Assembly: GCA_946479335.1 (NCBI GenBank)
Contig: CAMLFP010000072.1
Span: forward strand, 1-18,415
Length of the DNA: 18,415 nt
Source: an uncultured Archangium sp.
GTDB lineage: Bacteria; Myxococcota; Myxococcia; Myxococcales; Myxococcaceae
Reading direction: 5' to 3'
Shown here: positions 7,636 to 13,552 of the stretch, piece after piece
How positions within the stretch are numbered: position 1 is the stretch's first letter
Layout: each line of letters opens with the position of its first letter
Notes under the pieces: model-generated
Told to the model about the DNA's origin: nothing
Seen by the model: the letters and a program-made list of their open reading frames with translations, nothing else
Databases searched by the model: none
Program-made: the position numbers and the translations under genes

Positions 7636-8484
7636 TCAGCGGCCCTGCGCGACGCGGCGAATGACGACGCCGGCCATCTGCATGCCGAAGATCGACGTCA
7701 CGAACGCCACCGAGCCGTCGATCTGGTTGCGATGTTCGCACGAGTGGAACTCGTTCTCGCCATGCGGGCACACGCACATGAAGCCGCCGTGCGCCTCGTC
7801 GTACTTGAGGTCGAACGGGTCGCGACGCGGCTCGATGGAGAACACCGCCGTGATGCCGGTCGGCTTGTTGGTGTCGATGTTCCACTTGCGCTTGAGCAGC
7901 TTGCGGATGTCCTTCGCGAACGGGTCCATGTGCGTCTCACACAGGTCGTCGACGCGGATGTACGTCGGGTCGAGCCGGCCCGCGGCGCCCATTGAGGACA
8001 CCACGGGGATGCCGCGCTGCACGCACTGGTTGAGCAGATGCAGCTTCGCCTTCACGTTGTCGATCGCGTCGACCACGTAGTCCCACTCGCCGGCGAGGAG
8101 CGCCTCGGCGTTCTCCTCCCGGTAGAAGTCGACGATGGGCGTCACCGAGACGTCGGGGTTGATGGCCTTGCAGCGCTGCGCCATCAGTTCGGCCTTCGGC
8201 TTGCCGACGGTGCTCACCGTGGCGTGCAGCTGCCGGTTGGAGTTCGTCACGCACACCACGTCGAAGTCGACCAGCGTGAGGTGGCCGACGCCGGAGCGCA
8301 CCAGGCCCTCGACCGCATAGCTCCCGACGCCGCCCATGCCGAAGACGATGACGCGCGCGTTCTGGAGCCGCTTCATGCCCTGATCGCCGATCAACCGCCC
8401 GGTGCGGTCGAACCGACGGTGGAGACGGAAGGGCTTCTCGACGGGCACTTCGGGCATGGGGGCGATGGGAGACTCGAGCTGCAT
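7636..8484 (-). CDS. tcdA: tRNA threonylcarbamoyladenosine dehydratase (TcdA/CsdL, ThiF/E1 superfamily)
   Basis: The 282-residue E1-like enzyme is expected to use ATP to cyclise t6A37 to ct6A in ANN-decoding tRNAs. The adenylation core is clear: GMGGVGSYAVEGL at 49-61, DFDVVCVTNSNRQLHA at 73-88, Lys97 and VDAIDNVKAK at 138-147. It matches TcdA rather than ThiF or MoeB, from the opening RFDRTGRLIG (24-33) and the DPTYIRVDDL segment. Unusually, a Cys/His-rich stretch, CVCPHGENEFHSCEH (237-251), sits where I recall no such motif in the E. coli enzyme; it could bind a metal. ATG 8484-8482 was chosen over an earlier in-frame start at 8541, because the extra 19 residues look like translated leader. 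The stop lies three bases before the next gene. Confidence 0.9.
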   Translation of the reverse strand: MQLESPIAPMPEVPVEKPFRLHRRFDRTGRLIGDQGMKRLQNARVIVFGMGGVGSYAVEGLVRSGVGHLTLVDFDVVCVTNSNRQLHATVSTVGKPKAELMAQRCKAINPDVSVTPIVDFYREENAEALLAGEWDYVVDAIDNVKAKLHLLNQCVQRGIPVVSSMGAAGRLDPTYIRVDDLCETHMDPFAKDIRKLLKRKWNIDTNKPTGITAVFSIEPRRDPFDLKYDEAHGGFMCVCPHGENEFHSCEHRNQIDGSVAFVTSIFGMQMAGVVIRRVAQGR

Positions 8485-8587
8485 GCGCGGGCGTCTACCG
8501 TAAGAGGTGTGCGGAGTGAAAGCCGGGGCACTACCCAACACTCGTCGGCGATTTTGCGGCTCCGTGGCGCATTTTTGCCGGTGAATT

Positions 8588-9589
8588 TCAGCCGCCGCGC
8601 GTGTGCATCTCGGCGTGCGGCTCCTGCTGGAGCTGGGAGGCGCTCAACAGCGGTCCCCGCGCTTCACGCAGCGCGAGCCGTTCCTCCGCGCCGCGATCGA
8701 CGCGCTTCGACCAGTGCGCCGAGATGAGCGGCGCGAGCTCCGCGCCAGACCGGAGCGCCGAGCGCAGATCGACGCCGTGCTTCGCGTACAGGCACGAGAA
8801 GAAGGTGCCGTCGGCGGTGACGCGCGCGCGATCGCAGGCGCCGCAGAAGGGCGCGGTGGTCGACGCGATGACGCCGAAGATCTGTCCGTCTTCGCGCTGG
8901 TAGCGCTGAGCGGGCGCCGCGCCACGGCCAGCGAGCGCGCGCGCGGGGCCCAGGCGCTCCAGCAGTTCGTGTTGAGGCACCACCTCGCGGGCGCTCCACT
9001 TCGTCGCGCCGCCGACGTCCATGTATTCGATGAAGCGCAGCTCGGCCTGCACCTCGCGCGCGAAGCGCAGCAGCTCGTGCAGCTCGTCGTCATTCACGCC
9101 GCGCATCACCACGCAGTCGAGCTTGAGGTCGGTGAAGCCGGCTGACTTCGCCGCGGTGATTCCCGCGAGCACGTCGGGGAGTTGGTTGCGCCGGGTGAGC
9201 CGGGTGAAGCGGTCGGCGCGCAGCGTATCGAGGGAGACCGTGATGCGGTGCAGGCCTGCGGCTCTCAATTCCGCCGCGCGAGATGCCAGCAAGATGCCGT
9301 TCGTGGTGAGCGCCAGCTCGACGTCGCGCCTCGCCCCATGCGAGAGGGAGTGCAGCAGTTGCTCCAGGTCCGGGCGGATCAACGGCTCGCCGCCCGTGAT
9401 GCGCACGCGCTCGACACCGAGGGCGGTGAAGGCATCGACCACGCGCACCAGCTCGGCGGTCGTCAGCACCTCGTCAGAAGGCAGCCAGCGGTAGTGCTCC
9501 TCCGGCATGCAGTACGCGCACCGGAGGTTGCAGCGGTCGGTGACAGACAGCCGGAGCGTCTTCAGCGGCCGGCCACGCGCATCACGCAC
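8588..9589 (-). CDS. moaA: GTP 3',8-cyclase MoaA (molybdenum cofactor biosynthesis)
   Basis: This 333-residue radical-SAM enzyme catalyses the first step of molybdopterin synthesis, GTP to 3',8-cyclo-7,8-dihydro-GTP. The N-terminal SAM cluster is C20/C24/C27 (TDRCNLRCAYC). ITGGEPLIRPDL (64-75) is the SAM-binding GGEP region. The C-terminal GTP-binding cluster is C249/C252/C266 (CGACDRARVTADGTFFSC). The protein ends in the conserved Gly-Gly (HTRGG) required for activity in this family. The GTG start at 9589 gives the family opening RDARGRPLKTLRLSVTDRC, and it lies eight bases inside the end of the upstream response regulator gene. No other moa, moe or mog gene is present in the window, so moaA stands apart from its pathway. 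Confidence 0.96.
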   Translation of the reverse strand: MRDARGRPLKTLRLSVTDRCNLRCAYCMPEEHYRWLPSDEVLTTAELVRVVDAFTALGVERVRITGGEPLIRPDLEQLLHSLSHGARRDVELALTTNGILLASRAAELRAAGLHRITVSLDTLRADRFTRLTRRNQLPDVLAGITAAKSAGFTDLKLDCVVMRGVNDDELHELLRFAREVQAELRFIEYMDVGGATKWSAREVVPQHELLERLGPARALAGRGAAPAQRYQREDGQIFGVIASTTAPFCGACDRARVTADGTFFSCLYAKHGVDLRSALRSGAELAPLISAHWSKRVDRGAEERLALREARGPLLSASQLQQEPHAEMHTRGG

Positions 9590-10739
9590 TGGGCTTGGCA
9601 GGGTCGACGTCGTTGCTCGCGGCGGCCGCAGCGTCGGCGGCCTTCTTCGTCTCCTCGAGCATCTTCAGCCGCTTCTTCTCGAGCATCCCGGCCTTGATGT
9701 TCAGCAGGTTCGCCTCACCGAGGTCGAGGAACGCGCGCACCACCTCCGGGTCGAACTGCGTGCCGGAGCACCGCGCGATCTCCTCGATGGCGGCGGTGAA
9801 GCTGGCGCCCTTGCGGTACGGGCGATCGGAGGTGATGGCGTCGAGCGTGTCGGCCACCGCGAAGATGCGCGCCCCGATGTGGATGTCGTGCTTGTCGAGG
9901 TTGCGCGGGTAGCCGCGGCCGTCGAAGCGCTCCTGGTGCGAGAGCACGATCGCCGACGGCGTCGCGAGGAAGGGGATGGGCGCGATCATCGAGTAGCCGA
10001 TGTCGGGGTGCTTGCGCATCTCGACCCACTCGTCGGGCGTCAGCTTGCCGGGCTTGAGCAGCACCGCGTCGGGCACGCCGATCTTCCCGATGTCGTGCAG
10101 CAGCGCGCCGCGGCCGATCTCATCGAGCTCCGCGCCCTTGATGCTCATGCGCTGCGCGATGGCGGTGGTGTACTCGACCACGCGCTGCGAGTGATCAGAC
10201 GTCTCGTGCTCGCGCGCGTCGAGCGCGGTCACCAGCGCGAGCAGCGTGTTCTGGTACGTGGTCGAGACGTCCTTGAGCGCGTTGCGCAGCTCGGTGGTGC
10301 GATCCCTCACCTTGCGCTCGAGCTTCTTCTGGTAGCGCTTGCGCGCCATCTCCACGCGGCGCTTGGCCAGCGCGCGCTCGATGGAGCGGATGAGATCAGT
10401 CAGCTTCGGCGGCTTGAGGAGGTAGTCGACGGCGCCGCGGCGCAGACAGTCGACGGCCTGCTCGGTGTCGCCGTACCCGGTGAGCATGATCACCGAGGTG
10501 TCGGGGTGCTTGTCGCGCATCGCCTCCAGCAACCAGAGCCCGTCTTTCCCGGGCATCTTCATGTCGGAGATGACCAGCGGGGTCTCATCTTGCGAGGCGA
10601 GGTCGAGCGCCATCTCGGCGCCGGAGGCCACCGCACACTGGTAGCCCTCCTCGCGGAGCAGCACGCTGATGACGTCACGGACAGACTCGTCGTCGTCGAC
10701 GATGAGCACTCTGGGGGGCGGCGGCGGAATGGCTTGCAA
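9582..10739 (-). CDS. Response regulator with HD-GYP output domain (RpfG-like)
   Basis: In 385 residues, a receiver domain (about 10-125) is followed by a coiled-coil linker (126-165) and an HD-GYP domain (about 166-345), which in this class usually hydrolyses cyclic di-GMP. Receiver residues are all present: acidic DDD 15-17, phospho-acceptor Asp59, Thr87 and Lys109. HD-GYP motifs include HSQRV with His183 and a Glu179 four residues before it, HDIGKIG at 215-221, HPDIG, and HQERFDGRGYP at 268-278. The usual second His of HHE is Gln269. A charged and then Ala-rich tail (350-385) follows. The only possible start before the receiver is TTG at 10739-10737, because an in-frame TAG lies 12 bases upstream (it is the thiO stop). 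No adjacent histidine kinase is seen. Confidence 0.92.
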   Translation of the reverse strand: MQAIPPPPPRVLIVDDDESVRDVISVLLREEGYQCAVASGAEMALDLASQDETPLVISDMKMPGKDGLWLLEAMRDKHPDTSVIMLTGYGDTEQAVDCLRRGAVDYLLKPPKLTDLIRSIERALAKRRVEMARKRYQKKLERKVRDRTTELRNALKDVSTTYQNTLLALVTALDAREHETSDHSQRVVEYTTAIAQRMSIKGAELDEIGRGALLHDIGKIGVPDAVLLKPGKLTPDEWVEMRKHPDIGYSMIAPIPFLATPSAIVLSHQERFDGRGYPRNLDKHDIHIGARIFAVADTLDAITSDRPYRKGASFTAAIEEIARCSGTQFDPEVVRAFLDLGEANLLNIKAGMLEKKRLKMLEETKKAADAAAAASNDVDPAKPSA

Positions 10740-10751
10740 GACGGTGTGACT

Positions 10752-11852
10752 CTAGGGCGAAGGTCGCGTGTACCGAAAGGGCCGCAGATCGAGGGTGGTC
10801 TTCTCCCCACGAACCAATTGACCGATGAGACGCGCGGTGATTGGCGCGAGGAGGATTCCATTTCTGAAATGCCCGGTGGCGAGCAGCAGCCCGGGCCGCG
10901 GGCCGTCGCCGAGGAAAGGCAGCTGATCATCGGTCCACGGGCGGAGGCCGGCCCACTGTGAGGTGACGGGCGCGGCGCCCAGCGACGGCACCAGCTGCGT
11001 CGTCGCGCGCAGCACCCGGGCGAGCCCATCGACGGTGACGTTCTTGTCGAAGCCCACCATCTCCATCGTGGAACCCGCGACGACCGCGCCGTCGGCGCGC
11101 GGCACGAGGTAGCCGCCCGCGCTCTTGAGGATGCGCGTGAAGCGCGGCGCGCGGAGCTGGAGCTCCAGCATCTGCCCGCGCACCGGCTTGATGCGCGCGG
11201 CGTCGACCTGCGCGCCCGACACCAGGCCCGACCACGCACCCGCCGCGAGGATCACCAGGTCGCCCTCGAGGCGCTCCCCGTCGAGATCGACGCCGAACAC
11301 CTTGTCGTTGCGCTCCAGCAGCCCGCGCACGGTGCCGCTGCGGAACTCGACCCCCGCGCGCTGCGTGGCCACGGCGAGCGCGCGGATCAATGCCCGCGGC
11401 TGCACCTGATGATCATCGGGGTAGTGCGCGGCGGCGACGGCCGCTTCGTTCAACGCCGGCTCCAGCTCGCGCAGCGCGGCGCCGGTCAGCAGCTCGGAGC
11501 GCAGGTTCACCGCGTGGTGCCAGTCGACCTTCGCCTGCAGCGCGGAGTGCTCGTCGTCGGTGAAGGCCACCTGCAGGGCGCCCGACGGGAGGTAGTGCAC
11601 CGGCACCTGCGACGCCTCTTCCAGCTCGCGCGCGAACCGGGGCCACGCCATGCGGCTCAGCAGCGCGAGGTCCAACATCGGGCCGGGCTTGTCGCACTCG
11701 AACTGCGGCGCCAGCATGCCCGCGGCGGCCGACGACGCCTCCGCGCCGGGCACCGACTTCTCGAGCACCACCACCTCCAGAGCGCGATCGCGGCGCAGCT
11801 CGTGCGCGATCGACAGGCCCATCAACCCACCACCGACGATGATCACCTTCAC
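10752..11852 (-). CDS. thiO: Glycine oxidase ThiO-like FAD enzyme
   Basis: The 366-residue flavoprotein is expected to oxidise glycine (or similar amines) to the imine, which feeds thiazole synthesis for thiamine in bacteria that use ThiO. It has the FAD-binding IIVGGGLMGLSIAHEL at 4-19, the family motif SSAAAGMLAPQ, and the C-terminal GLRPWTDDQLPFLG and GHFRNGILLAP segments typical of ThiO. GTG 11852-11850 was chosen because a GGAGGT site lies five bases upstream and the dinucleotide-binding fold starts at once; length fits the family (about 370). The start overlaps the stop of a 47-residue membrane peptide gene as GTGA. No thiS, thiG or thiE is nearby, so a more general D-amino-acid oxidase role remains possible. 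Confidence 0.87.
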   Translation of the reverse strand: MKVIIVGGGLMGLSIAHELRRDRALEVVVLEKSVPGAEASSAAAGMLAPQFECDKPGPMLDLALLSRMAWPRFARELEEASQVPVHYLPSGALQVAFTDDEHSALQAKVDWHHAVNLRSELLTGAALRELEPALNEAAVAAAHYPDDHQVQPRALIRALAVATQRAGVEFRSGTVRGLLERNDKVFGVDLDGERLEGDLVILAAGAWSGLVSGAQVDAARIKPVRGQMLELQLRAPRFTRILKSAGGYLVPRADGAVVAGSTMEMVGFDKNVTVDGLARVLRATTQLVPSLGAAPVTSQWAGLRPWTDDQLPFLGDGPRPGLLLATGHFRNGILLAPITARLIGQLVRGEKTTLDLRPFRYTRPSP

Positions 11853-11992
11853 GGTGCACCTCCATCGATGAGGCGCAGCTCTACGGGGGGCGTAACGGTC
11901 ATGCGGTGCGTCTGCCACCACATGAAGCCGAAGGCGACCAGCGCGAGCACCATCAAGACCAGCGTTCGGGCGGGAAAACGAGGCACGTTCAC
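11849..11992 (-). CDS. Small single-span membrane protein, coupled to thiO
   Basis: This short frame encodes 47 residues, beginning VNVPRFPARTLVLMVLALVA. Residues about 10-26 form one strong hydrophobic segment (TLVLMVLALVAFGFMWW), preceded by Arg residues and followed by QTHRMTVTPP, which suggests a single membrane span with the N-terminus inside. I know no family. The stop TGA overlaps the thiO GTG (GTGA), and the thiO Shine-Dalgarno is encoded in its last codons, so translation of the two is probably linked. The GTG start (11992-11990) is uncertain; no strong ribosome site precedes it, and a later GTG (third codon) is possible. That it is a real gene is inferred from the perfect membrane profile and the overlap. 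Confidence 0.62.
   Translation of the reverse strand: MNVPRFPARTLVLMVLALVAFGFMWWQTHRMTVTPPVELRLIDGGAP
11858..11863 (-). promoter_or_regulatory. Ribosome binding site of thiO
   Basis: GGAGGT on the minus strand lies five bases before the GTG start of thiO. It is embedded in the Gly-Gly codons near the end of the preceding small ORF. It settles the thiO start and points to translational coupling. Confidence 0.75.
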
Positions 11993-12067
11993 GCGCTCTA
12001 TCAGGTTGCTTATGAGGCGCGGGCGCGTAAGAGAACGCTCGCTTTCAACCCTTCAAGGAGAGAAGTC
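11993..12067. promoter_or_regulatory. Divergent intergenic region between thiO unit and lpdA
   Basis: This stretch of 75 bases must carry the promoter for lpdA and probably that for the leftward thiO unit. It contains an imperfect inverted repeat, CTTATG at 12009-12014 with CGTAAG at 12026-12031. The repeat is just upstream of the lpdA ribosome site AAGGAG (12055-12060). I could not assign convincing -35/-10 boxes. Confidence 0.35.
12055..12060 (+). promoter_or_regulatory. Ribosome binding site of lpdA
   Basis: AAGGAG lies seven bases before the GTG at 12068. It fixes the lpdA start there rather than at an earlier in-frame position such as 11906, and it matches the family N-terminus. Confidence 0.8.
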
Positions 12068-13474
12068 GTGGCTGACACATTCGACGTGGTGATCATCGGC
12101 TCTGGACCTGGCGGTTACGTGGCCGCCATTCGCGCGGGCCAGCTGGGCCTGAAGACCGCGATCATCGAGAAGGACAAGCGGCTCGGCGGCACCTGTCTGC
12201 ACCGCGGCTGCATCCCCACCAAGGCGCTGCTCTACACCTCCGAGCTCTACAGCCACATCCTCCACGCGGCGGAGTTCGGCATCAACACGCAGAACCCCTC
12301 GCTCGACTGGGCGAAGGCGCAGCAGCACAAGCAGAAGGTCGTCGACAAGAGCGCGGGCGGCGTCGACTTCCTGATGAAGAAGAACAAGGTCACCGTCTTC
12401 AAGGGCGTCGGCAAGATCGCCGGCAAGGGCAAGGTCGACTTCGTCGCCACCGAGGGCGGCGCGAAGCAGACGCTGGAGACCAAGAACATCATCGTCGCCA
12501 CCGGCTCCGTGGTGACCACGCTGCCCAGCATCAAGATCGATGATCAGCGCATCCTCTCGTCTGACTCGATCCTCACGCTCGACGTGATCCCCAAGTCGCT
12601 CATCGTGCTGGGCGCGGGCGCGGTCGGCACCGAGTTCGCCTCGATCTTCAACCACGTGGGCAGCCAGGTGACGATCATCGAGTACATGCCGAACCTCCTG
12701 CCGATCGAAGACGTCGACGTCTCCAAGGCGCTCGAGCGTGAGCTCAAGAAGCGCAAGATGGACGTCCGCACCTCCACCAAGTTCGAGAAGGTGGAGAACA
12801 CCGGCAAGGGCGTGAAGGTCACCGTCACCACGCCCGAGGGCAAGCAGGAGGTCCTCGAGGCGGAGTACTTCCTCTCGGCCGTCGGCCGCGCGCCCGTCAC
12901 CAAGGACATCGGCCTCGAGACCGTCGGCGTGCCCGTGGGCCCGAAGGGTCACATCACCGTCGACGGCATGATGCGCACCAACGTGCCCGGCGTCTTCGCC
13001 ATCGGCGACGTGACGCCGCACCCGGCGCTGGCGCACTGCGCGTCGGCGCAGGGCATCGTGGCCAGCGAGTTCATCGCGGGGAAGAACCCCAGGCCCGTGA
13101 ACTACGACCGCATCCCCAACGCGACGTACTGCTACCCGGAGGTCGCCAGCGTCGGCCTCACCGAGAAGAAGGCGAAGGAGAAGGGCTACGACGTGAAGGT
13201 CGGCCAGTTCCCGTTCTCCGCGCTGGCGAAGGCGTCGATCAGCGACGAGGGCATCGGCTTCGTGAAGATCGTCTCCGACAAGAAGTACGACGAGGTGCTC
13301 GGCGTGCACCTCATCGGCCCGCACGCCACCGAGCTGCTGGCCGAGGCGTGCGTCGCGCTCTCTCTCGAGATCACCACCGAGGAGCTGGCGAAGACGGTGC
13401 ACGCGCACCCCACGCTCTCGGAGGCGATGCACGAGGCCGCCGAGGCCACGCTGGGTCACCCGATCCACATCTGA
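12068..13474 (+). CDS. lpdA: Dihydrolipoyl dehydrogenase (E3)
   Basis: The 468-residue FAD/NAD disulfide oxidoreductase reoxidises the dihydrolipoyl arm of 2-oxoacid dehydrogenase E2 subunits (and glycine cleavage H protein), passing electrons to NAD+. It has FAD-binding IIGSGPGGYVAAIRA (9-23) and the redox disulfide C43/C48 in GGTCLHRGCIPTKALL. The NAD-binding GAGAVGTEFASIF follows, then the GVFAIGDVTPHPALAH FAD segment, and the catalytic His-Glu pair H447/E452 (HPTLSE). Length and motifs are canonical. The GTG start is set by the AAGGAG site. A strong terminator follows the stop. The usual partners, lipA and an E2 gene, lie 2-4 kb downstream on the same strand, beyond an opposite-strand cell-wall enzyme gene. 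Confidence 0.97.
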   Translation: MADTFDVVIIGSGPGGYVAAIRAGQLGLKTAIIEKDKRLGGTCLHRGCIPTKALLYTSELYSHILHAAEFGINTQNPSLDWAKAQQHKQKVVDKSAGGVDFLMKKNKVTVFKGVGKIAGKGKVDFVATEGGAKQTLETKNIIVATGSVVTTLPSIKIDDQRILSSDSILTLDVIPKSLIVLGAGAVGTEFASIFNHVGSQVTIIEYMPNLLPIEDVDVSKALERELKKRKMDVRTSTKFEKVENTGKGVKVTVTTPEGKQEVLEAEYFLSAVGRAPVTKDIGLETVGVPVGPKGHITVDGMMRTNVPGVFAIGDVTPHPALAHCASAQGIVASEFIAGKNPRPVNYDRIPNATYCYPEVASVGLTEKKAKEKGYDVKVGQFPFSALAKASISDEGIGFVKIVSDKKYDEVLGVHLIGPHATELLAEACVALSLEITTEELAKTVHAHPTLSEAMHEAAEATLGHPIHI

Positions 13475-13498
13475 AGCCGGCTGACGGCTTGAAATGAC

Positions 13499-13534
13499 AA
13501 CGCCCGCGAGAGCCGAAGCTTTCGCGGGCGTTTT
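13499..13534 (+). terminator. Rho-independent terminator of lpdA
   Basis: The stem AACGCCCGCGA (13499-13509) pairs with TCGCGGGCGTT (13522-13532). It continues through a G-T wobble and AGC/GCT to a CGAA tetraloop (13514-13517), and is followed by a T run (13531-13534). The nearly uninterrupted hairpin lies between the convergent lpdA and lysozyme-like genes. The minus-strand side lacks a good T run, so it mainly serves lpdA. Confidence 0.92.
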
Positions 13535-13552
13535 CATGTGCTGCGGAGCGCG

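Noticed and set aside
8485..8587. Possible terminator between moaA and tcdA (two AT-rich patches, GGCGATTTTGC and GGCGCATTTTTGC)
   Set aside because: These are direct rather than inverted repeats. They do not form a hairpin, so neither a terminator nor a riboswitch is supported.
7636..11852. Thiamine cluster made of ThiF-like and ThiO genes
   Set aside because: The ThiF-superfamily protein matches TcdA rather than ThiF, and thiS, thiG and thiE are absent, so no thiamine operon is claimed.
12053..13537. 494-residue minus-strand frame over lpdA
   Set aside because: It is low-complexity Leu/Val/Asp/Arg antisense translation of a canonical lpdA, ending in the terminator region.
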